In this document: positions 8,431 to 18,460 of the stretch, one piece after another
How positions within the stretch are numbered: position 1 is the stretch's first letter
Layout of the letters: every line of letters begins with the position of its first letter
NCBI RefSeq assembly: GCF_027923465.1
Contig: NZ_BRLB01000024.1
Span: forward strand, 1-64,000
Reading direction: 5' to 3'
DNA from: Vallitalea longa
GTDB lineage: Bacteria > Bacillota > Clostridia > Lachnospirales > Vallitaleaceae
DNA length: 64,000 nucleotides
The notes under the pieces: generated by a model
Told to the model about the DNA's origin: nothing
Seen by the model: the letters and a program-made list of their open reading frames with translations, nothing else
Databases searched by the model: none
Position numbers and translations under genes: made by a program

Positions 8431-9846
8431 TCATTCTGTTTTGATAGCTTCTAGAGCACTTAATTTCATAGCCTTACGTGCTGGTAGATAACCAGATACA
8501 AGACCTATGAAAGACGTAAACACTAGAGCTAATATAATTAACCATGGTGGTATTATGGATAGTTGAAACTGTTCTTCTCCTCTAGAATATATACCCATAT
8601 AACTCATAAATTTTGCATTTTGCAAATTGTTAAGTGCATATGACAAAATAAGGCTTATTATTATTCCGAGTAACCCTCCTAAAAGACCGAGAGTAGCTGA
8701 TTCGAAAAGAAATAGTTTCTTGATGTCCTTTATGGAAGCTCCAATAACTTTCATGACTCCGATTTCTTTTCTTCTTTCATATATAGCCATAACCATTGTA
8801 TTGGTTATACCTATAGCGGCAACTAGAAGTGCAATACCTCCAATACCTCCAAATACCATTTTGATTGTATTGGTTATTGATTGTGTTTGATTCAACATTT
8901 CTATATTACTTCTAGCAGTAAAACCTAATTTCTCAATTTCTTTCTGTACGTTCTCAACATCACTTCTCTTTGGAACGTAAAGATAAACCTTTTCGTATCC
9001 TAGGTCTTTAGGTTTTCTTCCATCATATGCCTTGTATGCAGTCATTTTGTCATATTTATCTCTTAGTTCGGATAATTGATCAAAATCCATAAAAATATTA
9101 TCGGCAAATCTCCAGTAATCATCTTTCTTTATAGAACCTATAGCAGTTACATTTATAGGTCTTCCCATTTTTTCATCTGAGTCGTTGTTGTATCGATATC
9201 TCCTATCAAAATTAAGTTTAATTCTATCTTCTAGGGGATTAACTTTTGGTGGCTTACGTTCTCCAGTAATTGGGTCATAATCATCATCCCATCTTGAAAA
9301 ACGTTGATTAGGATTATAAAAACGATATGGTATTTCAGAACCATATATATAGCCATTTTTATCGTCTTTCGTTAACATTCTTCCTCCATCAATTTCGATA
9401 CCATAAAGTTCCATAAAATCAACATTCATACCTACTATATTACAACTAGTTTCATATTTTTTACAAGTTAAGGATGCATCATATTCAATTATCGGTGTTG
9501 CATTTTCAACACCTTTAATTTGTTTGAAAGAAGCTAAATCTTCTTCTTTTATATTATTTTTTTCTTGTTCTTTAGTTGTACTAGTATTATCTGAGTATAT
9601 GGACATGGACATACCTCCATAAAAACCATTGTCTGAATTACCATTGGAAGGATAAATTTCGACAATGTCTATATTACCCATATTACTTAACTGCTTATCC
9701 ATACTTATCTGCATACCCAAACCAATAGATATCATTACCACGATTGAAATTGTACCTATAATAATACCAAGAGTTGTAAGAAAGGTTCGAAGTTTCCTTC
9801 GAAATAAATTCTTAAGTCCCATCCGTATTAAATCAATTCTATTCAT
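8431..9846 (-). CDS. ABC transporter permease, MacB/FtsX family
   Basis: A 471-residue permease. It has an N-terminal membrane segment (GLKNLFRRKLRTFLTTLGIIIG, a classical MacB start), a large extracytoplasmic domain (about 50-320) and three C-terminal membrane helices ending GYLPARKAMKLSALEAIKTE. Its start overlaps the end of the upstream CARDB gene by 8 bases, so translation is coupled. With the ATPase and surface protein it forms a mechanotransmission-type ABC complex. Such systems export or release molecules at the envelope, or act on peptides such as antimicrobials. The substrate cannot be told. Confidence 0.9.
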   Translation of the reverse strand: MNRIDLIRMGLKNLFRRKLRTFLTTLGIIIGTISIVVMISIGLGMQISMDKQLSNMGNIDIVEIYPSNGNSDNGFYGGMSMSIYSDNTSTTKEQEKNNIKEEDLASFKQIKGVENATPIIEYDASLTCKKYETSCNIVGMNVDFMELYGIEIDGGRMLTKDDKNGYIYGSEIPYRFYNPNQRFSRWDDDYDPITGERKPPKVNPLEDRIKLNFDRRYRYNNDSDEKMGRPINVTAIGSIKKDDYWRFADNIFMDFDQLSELRDKYDKMTAYKAYDGRKPKDLGYEKVYLYVPKRSDVENVQKEIEKLGFTARSNIEMLNQTQSITNTIKMVFGGIGGIALLVAAIGITNTMVMAIYERRKEIGVMKVIGASIKDIKKLFLFESATLGLLGGLLGIIISLILSYALNNLQNAKFMSYMGIYSRGEEQFQLSIIPPWLIILALVFTSFIGLVSGYLPARKAMKLSALEAIKTE

Positions 9847-12331
9847 CGAAGTTCAATTCCTTCTTCTTTTTTATTTTTTTTCTTACAATTATAACAACTA
9901 CAACTACAGCTACAACTGCTACAGCAGCAATTATGATTATTAATTTGGTATTGGATTTTTTTGCTTCTTCTGGTGGCATGAAGTTGTCCATATTTCCTGC
10001 TTCCATACCTGCATTATTATCAATCTCCATTGCCATAACTGTTGTTTTGATTTCTTGTTTACGTGATTGTGGCTTACCATCTGGACCTGTATAAGAGAAT
10101 ATTATGTTACCAGTTATTTCGCCTTCCTCATTGGAAGATAAATCAGTGTCATAATAGGTTGTATTTCCTCTTTCAAGGTTACCTAAGTAGGCTCTATTAT
10201 TGGTTGCTTCAAAACCTTCGATTTCAACAGTAAAGTTGTCTAGAGTAGTTTTACCAGTATTACTTATTTCTAAAGATATACTAAAAGGTTGTCCTACAAA
10301 TGTTTGTTCAGGTATTTTGAACTCATTAGTGATAAAGTTAGAAGGTTGAACAACTGTTACAGGTATTGTATCTTTTATAGTTTCAGTTAGTGTTTCATCT
10401 TCGTTAGTATATTCATAATAAATATCAAGATTCAAATTATGTACTTTTGATGCTGCATAAGGTATAGTGAACATTGTTAATTTTTGACCTATTGATTGTT
10501 GTGGTTTTATTTCATCAATGAAAAATGTACTACTTGTGTCAACAGGAGTAAATACACTACCACTTTTTTCTTTATCAGTATCTTGATTTTCTTCTGCAGC
10601 TAAAGAAATTTTAATATTTTTAACTGTTTTGGTTTTATGAGTATTTTTGAATGATATATCTACATCGAAATTTTCGCCTGCATTACATATATCAGGATTT
10701 AAAGTGAAATTATCTATAATGATAATTGGTTTGCTTGTATTATTCTTATCATCTTTTTCTTCTTCTTTTGCTTTCACATATACACCAACATATTGACTCA
10801 TAGTTGGAAATTCTTCTTCAGTTTTACCCTTTATTTCTATTTTGATTAGGTGATTTTTTGTTGTTGCTTCTTCTGTTGGTTTGAATTTATATGTTAAATG
10901 TTTAGTTGCTCCAACTTCAAGTTCATTGATAGTATTGATGTTTTGAGACATCGGTACTACTTCTTCATCCCCATTTACTGAGACATAGAAATTTTCAGCT
11001 TTTTCTTCACCAGTGTTAATAATATCAAAAGATATGTCAAAAGATTGATTATAATTTATTTGACCTGTTGGAGATACGATGTTCTTAACAGTCACTTCAG
11101 TATTTCCTTTATCTTCGTCTTCGCTACCTTCACTCATTAAATATAATTTCTTTTCAACAGTCTTTTCAGTATTAGAACTGTCTTTATATTTAAGAGCGAT
11201 TGTTACGGGATAACTTCCTTTTTTAAGTTCTGATGATGCAAAAAGGTCAAAGGTAACTTTTTTTCCTTCTTTGTCAGGACTTAAATTAGTAATTTTACAG
11301 CTGTTGATACCATTCATTATTGTAAAATAATTTTTTGCATTTTCATCATCTTTTATTGAAACATCTACTGATTTAACATTAGATGAACCATAATTATTAT
11401 TTACTGTAAAGCTGAGTTGAACTTTTTCTCCAGGTTTAACTACTGAAGGAGTATAGGCTATGTCTGTTAATTTAAGGTCTACATCAGGAATGCCTTTTCT
11501 GACTTTTATGAATAAATCTTGAGTTGTTGTTACTGGTTGTTTTGCATTTATAGGATAATATGAATATTTTATCTGGCATTTATAAGTTTTTGCAGGTGTA
11601 GAACCATTTAAATAAAAAGAATATTTTAATTTAGCTGTTTCATTTTTCCTTAGTTGTGGAATATTATTTACTAGGTTAAGTATTGAGTTTGTCTCAAAAT
11701 CAATTTCTTCTGTTGGTAAAAATTCTACTTTTATATTTTTAGCTGTATAAAAACCAGCATTTTTTAATTCAAATGATAAATCTACATTACTACCAGCAGT
11801 AATAGTTGGTATTTTTTGATCTTCTACTACTAATTCAGTATTATATCTATCTGGATTGGAGTCAGTTCCACCGCCACCTCCGCCACTGCTACTAGTATTT
11901 GCTAAGTCAATTGAAATTGTATTAACAGATGTAATTGTATTAGTATCATCTTCTTTATCTGTATAGCTAAAAGTTATATTTATTGTCCCATCAGAGCCAG
12001 TACATTTCATTGGTATAGTGTATTTATCTCCTGTTGTACCTATATTAATTGGTAAACTTTTATTCATTACTATAAAACTACTTGATTGTACGTTTAGGAA
12101 TATATTTTTTCCTTCTGCATTACTAGGTCTATTAAAATGAATAGTAAGATCAAATTCCTTACCACTGTATATCTCATCTTCGTCAGTATCATAATTATTT
12201 ATTGTGATGTCAGTTGTTGGCGTTACTTCTTTGTCACCACTGGATTTTCCTTCATCGCTAGCTGATATATCAACTCCCACCACATTAAAACAAATCACCA
12301 GCGCACAAATATATACTAAAAATTTCTTCAT
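9839..12331 (-). CDS. Secreted, membrane-anchored CARDB/COG1361-type adapter protein of the ABC system
   Basis: An 830-residue protein with a signal peptide (1-25). A glycine run (SSSGGGGGG, about 152-160) is followed by repeated Ig-like CARDB modules of about 110 residues, each with a pattern like NTGE.KAENFYVSV or NTGKTTLDNFTVEI. At the C-terminus a membrane helix (about 795-817) is followed by the basic tail VRKKIKKKKE. Sitting between the ATPase and permease genes and overlapping the permease, it is probably the extracellular arm of the transporter, comparable to adapter proteins in MacB systems. CARDB modules suggest cell-wall or protein contacts. The cargo is unknown. Confidence 0.8.
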   Translation of the reverse strand: MKKFLVYICALVICFNVVGVDISASDEGKSSGDKEVTPTTDITINNYDTDEDEIYSGKEFDLTIHFNRPSNAEGKNIFLNVQSSSFIVMNKSLPINIGTTGDKYTIPMKCTGSDGTINITFSYTDKEDDTNTITSVNTISIDLANTSSSGGGGGGTDSNPDRYNTELVVEDQKIPTITAGSNVDLSFELKNAGFYTAKNIKVEFLPTEEIDFETNSILNLVNNIPQLRKNETAKLKYSFYLNGSTPAKTYKCQIKYSYYPINAKQPVTTTQDLFIKVRKGIPDVDLKLTDIAYTPSVVKPGEKVQLSFTVNNNYGSSNVKSVDVSIKDDENAKNYFTIMNGINSCKITNLSPDKEGKKVTFDLFASSELKKGSYPVTIALKYKDSSNTEKTVEKKLYLMSEGSEDEDKGNTEVTVKNIVSPTGQINYNQSFDISFDIINTGEEKAENFYVSVNGDEEVVPMSQNINTINELEVGATKHLTYKFKPTEEATTKNHLIKIEIKGKTEEEFPTMSQYVGVYVKAKEEEKDDKNNTSKPIIIIDNFTLNPDICNAGENFDVDISFKNTHKTKTVKNIKISLAAEENQDTDKEKSGSVFTPVDTSSTFFIDEIKPQQSIGQKLTMFTIPYAASKVHNLNLDIYYEYTNEDETLTETIKDTIPVTVVQPSNFITNEFKIPEQTFVGQPFSISLEISNTGKTTLDNFTVEIEGFEATNNRAYLGNLERGNTTYYDTDLSSNEEGEITGNIIFSYTGPDGKPQSRKQEIKTTVMAMEIDNNAGMEAGNMDNFMPPEEAKKSNTKLIIIIAAVAVVAVVVVVIIVRKKIKKKKELNFDE

Positions 12332-12338
12332 TTTTTTA

Positions 12339-13049
12339 TTAAGCCTCCTGTTTACTTTCTATTTCCTTATTTTCTATTTTTTCTACAAGTCCGTCTCTTA
12401 CATGAATGATTCGGTTTGCATATACGGATGTTTCTACATCATGGGTAACAATTATTAACGTTTGATTATTATCTTTGGCAATATTTGTTATTAATTCCAT
12501 GACTTCCATAGTTGTTTTTGTATCTAGATTTCCTGTAGGTTCATCAGCGAAAACAAGTTCTGGAGAACCAACAAATGCTCTTGCGATACTTACTCTTTGC
12601 TGTTGACCACCACTCATTTGAGAAGGTCTATGATGGAGTCTTTCGCCTAATCCAACAGCAGTTAACATTCTTTTTGCTTCTTGTTCTCTCTTTTTCTTAG
12701 ATATGCCACCAAATATCATGGGCATAGCTACATTTTCAAGGGCTGTTAGATTAGGTAATAAATTATAAGATTGAAAAACAAAACCAACATATTTTTGACG
12801 AAATTTAGTTACTTGTTTTTCATTCATCTTTTCTATACGCTTGCCTTTGATTTTAATTTGTCCCTTAGTGGGTTTTTCAAGGCCAGCAATCATGTTAAGC
12901 AGAGTAGATTTTCCAGAACCTGAAGTTCCTAATATACAACAGCATTCACCTTTTTTTATATTGAGGCTAATATTGTCAAGGGCTATAACACGTTCGTTTC
13001 CCATTCTGTATATTTTCCTTAGGTCTTTAATTTCAATTAAGTCACTCAT
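12339..13049 (-). CDS. ABC transporter ATP-binding protein, MacB/LolD type
   Basis: A 236-residue ATPase with Walker A GTSGSGKST, Q-loop VFQSYNLLPNLTALENV, signature MSGGQQQRV, Walker B LVFADEPTGNLD and H-loop VTHD. It is the first gene of a three-gene minus-strand operon. The ATG at 13049 follows a GGAGGAGT site. It powers the downstream CARDB adapter and MacB/FtsX permease. LolD/MacB-type ATPases drive mechanotransmission rather than classical substrate translocation. Confidence 0.95.
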   Translation of the reverse strand: MSDLIEIKDLRKIYRMGNERVIALDNISLNIKKGECCCILGTSGSGKSTLLNMIAGLEKPTKGQIKIKGKRIEKMNEKQVTKFRQKYVGFVFQSYNLLPNLTALENVAMPMIFGGISKKKREQEAKRMLTAVGLGERLHHRPSQMSGGQQQRVSIARAFVGSPELVFADEPTGNLDTKTTMEVMELITNIAKDNNQTLIIVTHDVETSVYANRIIHVRDGLVEKIENKEIESKQEA

Positions 13050-13077
13050 TATACTCCTCCTTTCCTATAACGTTTGA

Positions 13078-13821
13078 TGTTGTTTTTGAGATTATATAAC
13101 CCACTTATTTTATATATTTTTTATTAATTTATTACTTAATTTTCCACATGAATATTTCAATAGAACAAATAAGATCTACTAAAGATAGAAAAATATAGGT
13201 GTTTCTATATTCTATTCTAAAAGATAACCTATAATCTTTTATTTGCTACATTAATTAAAGGTAGTGGAAGTTAAGTTTATTAAAAATATATTACTCAAAA
13301 ACATAAAATTCATTAAATTGTAATGTTACGGTAATTATAAGCTTTGAAAGAAAAACCTAAATAATAAATTAGATAAACAACATAATATGCATAATTTAGC
13401 CATTTATCCCTTTATTTTCCCTTAACACTAATCATTAAAAAGTATAGCACTTTTTATATAATATTACTATACTAAAAAAGTCATACAAACTAATGGGAAA
13501 ACTAAATGTTAAATGAAATTAACATTTTTACCACTATATATTGATGAAAAATATGAATTATATACCATATAATGTATAATATGATAATCGACATAATTTT
13601 TTATGTGAAAGTAGTTAATGAAAAGTTAACAATTTATTTAAGATTTTATGTCGTAGGGTGTTTATAAACGTAACAAGAGATAATCAATAATTATGATAAT
13701 CAAAAAGTAACATTATATTTCAATTTTTTTAAGTTTATTTATGATATAATTATTATATATAGCTTATAAGTTAATTCTAATAACAAAAAGGGGATTATTA
13801 TATTTTGGAAAGGGTGAAATA
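13078..13821. other. Long intergenic region with several inverted repeats
   Basis: A 744-base AT-rich gap between divergent genes, with no convincing reading frame. Three inverted repeats stand out: TAAAAAGT/ACTTTTTA (13436-13456); AAATGTTAA/TTAACATTT followed by T's (13504-13529, terminator-like); and CGACATAA (13589-13596) pairing with TTATGTCG (13646-13653) around an inner GTTAA…TTAAC hairpin. An extended -10 (TGaTATAAT, 13743-13750) probably serves the gene at 13822. The nested structure could be an RNA element or protein sites, which I cannot distinguish. Confidence 0.4.
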
Positions 13822-14274
13822 ATGGGAAAGGTAACTTGGTGTACAGATAAATATCTGGACGTTAAACCCATAGTGGCTTTATTAGAAACAGAATTATTTG
13901 AGATTAAGCTGTTCTACAAAACAGAGGATATTAGAGATTTAAAACCTAAATATCTCAAATACATGACTAAAGATGATAATTTCAATATAATCTATAGTCT
14001 GATAAAGACAAGAGAGACATTAGTAAAAAGTTATTTTTTCAAAATAATTGATTGGTTATGCGATAATTATGCTATAGATATAAGCGATTATGCTAAATAT
14101 AAAGTATGTGAGAAGACTTTTTATTTCTCATATGAAGATTTAGTTATAGACATTGAAAAAACAGGTATACATTGTAAATATAAATTCGATAATCTATATT
14201 TATCAGATAAGAATTATTGGGACATGCTTGATTATATATTCATTGATAAAGGCTATAATCTAAAAAGTGGATAA
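13822..14274 (+). CDS. Hypothetical protein, 150 residues
   Basis: A small soluble protein rich in Tyr, Lys and Asp, with no membrane segment or signal peptide. It starts at ATG 13822 after GGAAAGGGTGAAATA. No family is recognised. Predicted secondary structure appears mixed, with a helical middle (LIKTRETLVKSYFFKIIDWL) and a strand-rich C-terminus (FSYEDLVIDIEKTGIHCKYKF). It stands alone downstream of a long structured intergenic region, so it could be regulated by an element there. Confidence 0.6.
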   Translation: MGKVTWCTDKYLDVKPIVALLETELFEIKLFYKTEDIRDLKPKYLKYMTKDDNFNIIYSLIKTRETLVKSYFFKIIDWLCDNYAIDISDYAKYKVCEKTFYFSYEDLVIDIEKTGIHCKYKFDNLYLSDKNYWDMLDYIFIDKGYNLKSG

Positions 14275-14376
14275 ATATATTAATTGATTTCTATAAAATA
14301 TTAAGTTAAAATTACCTTATCAAGATATAGATATATAATGAAGTAATACATAAAAATACTAGTTAGAGGTGTTGAA

Positions 14377-15114
14377 ATGATACATGCTTTTTCAAGAACA
14401 GAAATGTTGATTGGTAGAGAAGGATTAGAAAAAATAAAAAATAGTAAGGTAGCCGTGTTTGGAGTTGGCGGTGTCGGAACATTTGTTATTGAAGGATTAG
14501 CAAGGTGCGGAGTAGGAGAAATAATATTAATAGATGATGATGATATATGTGTAACCAATATTAATAGGCAGTTACATGCAACACTTGATACTGTAGGACA
14601 ATCCAAAGTTGATGTCATGAAAAAAAGAATACTGTCTATAAATGATGAAGCTGTTGTTACAACCTATAAAGAGTTATACAATGCTAGTAGTGCAGATAGA
14701 TTATTGTCGGATGAGTATTCATATGTTGTGGATGCTATTGATATGGTATCTTCTAAACTTGATTTGATTGAACGTTGTAAAAAAAGAAATATAGCTATTA
14801 TTAGTAGTATGGGAGCAGGTAACAAACTTAATCCTGCCATGTTTGAAGTGGCAGATATATATGAAACTTCAGTATGTCCTCTAGCTAAGGTTATGAGAAA
14901 AGAATTGAAAAATAGAGGTATAGATGGCTTGAAGGTAGTTTATTCTAAAGAAAAACCATTGAAGCCTATTATTAATGAAGATATTGAAATTAATAATAAC
15001 GAATCTGAGTCAACTAAGATCAAAAGACAGACTCCTGGAAGCATTTCATTTGTTCCTTCAGTTGTTGGATTGATTATTGCATCAGAGGTAATCAAAGATT
15101 TACTTAAGAATTAG
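14377..15114 (+). CDS. tcdA: tRNA threonylcarbamoyladenosine dehydratase (TcdA/CsdL, E1-like)
   Basis: A 245-residue ThiF/MoeB-fold enzyme that dehydrates t6A37 to cyclic ct6A in tRNAs reading ANN codons, using ATP. The N-terminal nucleotide-binding motif is FGVGGVGTFVIEGLARCGVG, followed by DDDDICVTNINRQLHA, VVDAIDMVSSKLDLI and ISSMGAGNKLNP. The C-terminal TPGSISFVPSVVGLIIASEVI is characteristic of TcdA. It is followed after 18 bases by hydE, so they are probably co-transcribed. The link to hydE is likely positional rather than functional. Confidence 0.92.
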   Translation: MIHAFSRTEMLIGREGLEKIKNSKVAVFGVGGVGTFVIEGLARCGVGEIILIDDDDICVTNINRQLHATLDTVGQSKVDVMKKRILSINDEAVVTTYKELYNASSADRLLSDEYSYVVDAIDMVSSKLDLIERCKKRNIAIISSMGAGNKLNPAMFEVADIYETSVCPLAKVMRKELKNRGIDGLKVVYSKEKPLKPIINEDIEINNNESESTKIKRQTPGSISFVPSVVGLIIASEVIKDLLKN

Positions 15115-15132
15115 CATAATAAGGAGATTGAT

Positions 15133-16179
15133 ATGAAAAAATTAATAGACGAACTTAAGGATAGTAATAATTTATCTCCTGATAAGTTATTACTATTACT
15201 CAATAATATGGATAATGAAAATAAGCAGTACTTACATACAAAAGCCGATGAAACAAGATTACATATCTATGGTGATAAGGTTTATATGCGTGGTCTTATA
15301 GAATTTACTAATTTCTGTAAGAACAATTGCAAATATTGTGGAATTAGAAAAGGTAATAGACAGGCACAACGTTACAGATTGAGTAAAGAGGAAATAATCG
15401 GGTGTTGTGCTGAAGGTTATAGACTGGGTTATAGGACTTTCGTTCTGCAAGGTGGTGAAGATAACTTCTATACAGATGAAAGAATTATGGATATAGTATC
15501 AACAATAAAATCATCCTTTGATGATGTTGCTGTTACATTATCTATAGGGGAAAAAACTTATGAAACCTATAAAAAGTATTTTGATGCAGGTGCAGATAGA
15601 TATCTTTTAAGACATGAAACTAATTCTAGAGAACTGTATGATAGATTACATCCAAACATGAGCTATGATAATAGGATAAGATGCTTATATGATCTAAAAG
15701 ATATAGGATACCAAATAGGAGCAGGATTCATGGTTGGACTTCCAGGTCAAACTAATGAAGATTTTGTAAAAGATCTTGTCTTTTTAAAAGAATTACAACC
15801 CCATATGGTAGGTATAGGACCCTTTATGCCTCAATCTGATACACCATTAGCTAATGAAAAAGCAGGGACAGCTGATAAAACATGTATATTATTATCGTTA
15901 ATCAGACTTATACTTCCAGAAGTATTGTTACCAGCAACTACTGCATTAGGTTCAATTGATCCCAAAGGAAGGGAACAAGGACTAAAAGCAGGGGCAAATG
16001 TCGTTATGCCTAATTTATCACCAATTGGTGTAAGAGAAAAATATTCATTATATGATGGTAAAATATGTACTGGGGATGAAGCCGCTCAGTGTAGACATTG
16101 CATTGAAAATAGGATAAAATCAGCAGGATATCAGGTTGATATGTCAAAAGGAGATCATATATCTCTTCAGAACAATTGA
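15133..16179 (+). CDS. hydE: [FeFe]-hydrogenase H-cluster radical SAM maturase HydE
   Basis: A 348-residue radical SAM enzyme that takes part in building the dithiolate/Fe(CO)2(CN) precursor of the hydrogenase H-cluster. The radical SAM motif CKNNCKYCGIRKGN follows IEFTNFCKNN. RYLLRHETNSRELYDRLHP, GFMVGLPGQTNEDFVKDL and GIGPFMPQSDTPL are HydE-like. Three C-terminal cysteines (CTGDEAAQCRHCIENR) may hold the accessory cluster. An AAGGAGATTG site precedes ATG 15133. No hydF, hydG or hydrogenase gene lies nearby, as often happens in Clostridia. This supports an anaerobic hydrogen-producing host. Confidence 0.9.
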   Translation: MKKLIDELKDSNNLSPDKLLLLLNNMDNENKQYLHTKADETRLHIYGDKVYMRGLIEFTNFCKNNCKYCGIRKGNRQAQRYRLSKEEIIGCCAEGYRLGYRTFVLQGGEDNFYTDERIMDIVSTIKSSFDDVAVTLSIGEKTYETYKKYFDAGADRYLLRHETNSRELYDRLHPNMSYDNRIRCLYDLKDIGYQIGAGFMVGLPGQTNEDFVKDLVFLKELQPHMVGIGPFMPQSDTPLANEKAGTADKTCILLSLIRLILPEVLLPATTALGSIDPKGREQGLKAGANVVMPNLSPIGVREKYSLYDGKICTGDEAAQCRHCIENRIKSAGYQVDMSKGDHISLQNN

Positions 16180-16243
16180 ATATATTAACTTATTATTGAT
16201 GTATTGAATATAATTTATTAAGAGTAAAATAAGGAAAGATTAT

Positions 16244-17536
16244 ATGCAAATACATGTTGTAAGTCCTGGAGAATCCCTTTTCAGAATCGCAAGATTATAT
16301 AATATACCTGTTAGTGATATTATTGAGATAAATCAGCTAGACAATCCAGCTAATCTTGTAGTAGGTCAGACATTATTAATACCCACAACGGGATTATTCT
16401 ATACTATTAAACCGGGAGATAGCTTATATTCTATAAGTAAAAGGTATAATGTTACAGTATATATTATTCAAAGAGCTAATGATTATCTGGATCCATCTGA
16501 TTTGAAAGTTGGTACTAGGATATTTATACCTAGTCCTGAGAAGCCTATAGTGGAAGTTGCAGCATATGTTGATCTTGAAATCACAGGTGAAGATTCGGCG
16601 GCATATGTGGAAGAGGTTGGGGATAGCCTAACATATATCAACGTATTCAGTTATCAGGTTAATGAAGATGGAATGTTGACACCTCTAGATGGTGTAGAAC
16701 CAGTAATAAATGCAGCTTATAGTGAGAGAGTAGCACCACTGATGGTAATAACTAATATTGATGATGGTGGGTTCAGTATTGACACAGCGACAGCTATACT
16801 GAATGATGAAGAAGTACAAGATAAGTTATTGGATGAAATCATTGCCACTATGAAAGAAAAAGGTTATCTAGGAGTTGATTTTGATTTTGAATTCCTTGGA
16901 GCAGAAAATCGACAGCCATATATTGATTTTTTGAAGAAAGCCAAGAAAAGATTGAAAGATGAAGATGAAAAATATACTTTATCAGTTGCCTTAGCACCTA
17001 AAATTAGAGATGACCAAGTAGGTATATTGTACGAAGGGCATGACTATAAGGCTATTGGAGAAATAGTGGATTTCATATTTATTATGACCTATGAATGGGG
17101 ATGGTCAGGAGGACCTCCAAGAGCGGTAGCTCCAATAAATGAAGTGAGAAGAGTTATGGAATATGCATTAGATAATATTGATGAAGACAAAATCATGATG
17201 GGTATACCTTTATATGGCTACGATTGGACACTGCCTTATGTTGAAGGAGGTAAATTTGCAAAAGCTATTGGATTTACCCAAGGACCAGAATTAGCAAATA
17301 AATATAATGTAGAGATTCAATATGATGAGAAATCACAATCACCGTTTTTAACATATACTGATGAAGAAGGAAAACAACATGAAGTATGGTTTGAAGATGC
17401 TAGAAGTCTTCAAGCTAAGTTTGATTTAGTTAAGGAATTAGGTTTAAGAGGTTTCTTCTATTGGGTGTTGGGAAGAGAAACTCCACAGAACTGGGAATTG
17501 GTAGAAGATAATTTCATAGTAAATAAAATCATATAA
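16244..17536 (+). CDS. LysM-GH18 spore peptidoglycan hydrolase (YaaH/SleL-like)
   Basis: A 430-residue cortex-fragment N-acetylglucosaminidase type protein. Two N-terminal LysM domains (about 2-46 and 49-94; VSPGESLFRIARLYN and IKPGDSLYSISKRYN) bind glycan. A GH18 TIM barrel (about 105-425) carries the catalytic YLGVDFDFEF motif (DxDxE) plus MTYEWGWSGGPPRAVAPI and IPLYGYDW. There is no signal peptide, as in SleL and YaaH, which are deposited in the spore. It fits the nearby ger operon as a germination function. It could also be a general chitinase-like enzyme, but the LysM order and the GWSGG motif favour the spore family. Confidence 0.9.
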   Translation: MQIHVVSPGESLFRIARLYNIPVSDIIEINQLDNPANLVVGQTLLIPTTGLFYTIKPGDSLYSISKRYNVTVYIIQRANDYLDPSDLKVGTRIFIPSPEKPIVEVAAYVDLEITGEDSAAYVEEVGDSLTYINVFSYQVNEDGMLTPLDGVEPVINAAYSERVAPLMVITNIDDGGFSIDTATAILNDEEVQDKLLDEIIATMKEKGYLGVDFDFEFLGAENRQPYIDFLKKAKKRLKDEDEKYTLSVALAPKIRDDQVGILYEGHDYKAIGEIVDFIFIMTYEWGWSGGPPRAVAPINEVRRVMEYALDNIDEDKIMMGIPLYGYDWTLPYVEGGKFAKAIGFTQGPELANKYNVEIQYDEKSQSPFLTYTDEEGKQHEVWFEDARSLQAKFDLVKELGLRGFFYWVLGRETPQNWELVEDNFIVNKII

Positions 17537-17564
17537 GATATAGCGGAATTCAATGTATTTTAAA

Positions 17565-17614
17565 AAGAGCATTACTAGGGGAGATAAAATGCTAACCTAT
17601 GATGCTCTTAATAT
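17565..17614. terminator. Terminator between convergent genes
   Basis: AAGAGCAT (17565-17572) pairs with ATGCTCTT (17602-17609), with a second inner AGG/CCT pairing. On the minus strand it is followed by TTTTTAAAA, so it best serves the minus-strand gene starting at 18246. The plus-strand hydrolase gene also ends here. Confidence 0.6.
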
Positions 17615-17661
17615 AGTAGAAACATTGTTGTTTATTTAATACAAATGTAGCTTTTTTGTTA

Positions 17662-18246
17662 TCAGTTAATTGATGTATCTTGTTTAAAATAATCGTCAAC
17701 TAGTTGAATGTATTCAATTGTAAAATTCTCGACGTTTTCATTTAAGTCAATATGTTCTTTTGATGATTCTTTTATAAGCCATTCTATATTTTCACTGGTA
17801 ACTATTTTATGACTAATGGAGTAAAGGAAATTATTCATTTCTTTTAATAATTTCAATGCTTCATCAGTGTCTATCACTTCATCTTCATACGATAGATTTT
17901 TGAAAAGTGGGTCATAAGCTTCGATTAATAGACGGTTCATATTAACTGATAGGTCATCTGTAATAACAGTGGGAGTAAAATTATAACATAATTGATTAAC
18001 GAACATTCTATATAAAGCAGCTTCTTTAGAGTTACTATTAATGTAATTCTTATCAATAATTTCACACATTCTATTCAATTGGTACCATTCATTATTAATA
18101 TGGTCAAGTGTTTGGTTTTTTAATTTGTTATATCTGTTATGTAAGATTATAGTACTAGATATGAATATCAATAAGGTTATGATTAATAATAAGATAATTT
18201 TGTTTTTTGTAAATGAATTTTTAATATATTTCATAATAGCCTCCAA
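17662..18246 (-). CDS. Hypothetical membrane-anchored protein, 194 residues
   Basis: A short cytoplasmic N-terminus and one membrane helix (about 16-31, ILLLIITLLIFISSTIIL) are followed by about 160 outside residues that look wholly alpha-helical. No conserved cysteine or catalytic motif is evident. An AGGAGGCT-like site is not perfect; the TTGGAGGC just before ATG 18246 fits. An internal Met at codon 5 is an alternative start. The family was not recognised. It stands alone between terminators. Confidence 0.6.
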   Translation of the reverse strand: MEAIMKYIKNSFTKNKIILLLIITLLIFISSTIILHNRYNKLKNQTLDHINNEWYQLNRMCEIIDKNYINSNSKEAALYRMFVNQLCYNFTPTVITDDLSVNMNRLLIEAYDPLFKNLSYEDEVIDTDEALKLLKEMNNFLYSISHKIVTSENIEWLIKESSKEHIDLNENVENFTIEYIQLVDDYFKQDTSIN

Positions 18247-18432
18247 ATAGAAATAGTATTTACCTGCATTAAATTAAAGGTGGGAAAGTTGAATCATCAA
18301 TAAATATATTATAAAGATTTATTACAGTTTAATCAAATTAAGTGTATTATATACTGTTTAACATTATTAATCAATTAATGACTTAACAATACAATTATGT
18401 GAACAAAATTTAATTTTGGGTTTTATAGGAAT

Positions 18433-18460
18433 AGAAAAAAAGTGTGCATTTGCACACTTT
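18433..18460 (-). terminator. Rho-independent terminator of the DUF4397 gene
   Basis: A perfect 10-bp stem (AAAGTGTGCA 18439-18448 with TGCACACTTT 18451-18460) is followed on the minus strand by TTTTTT. It begins directly after the stop codon. Confidence 0.9.
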
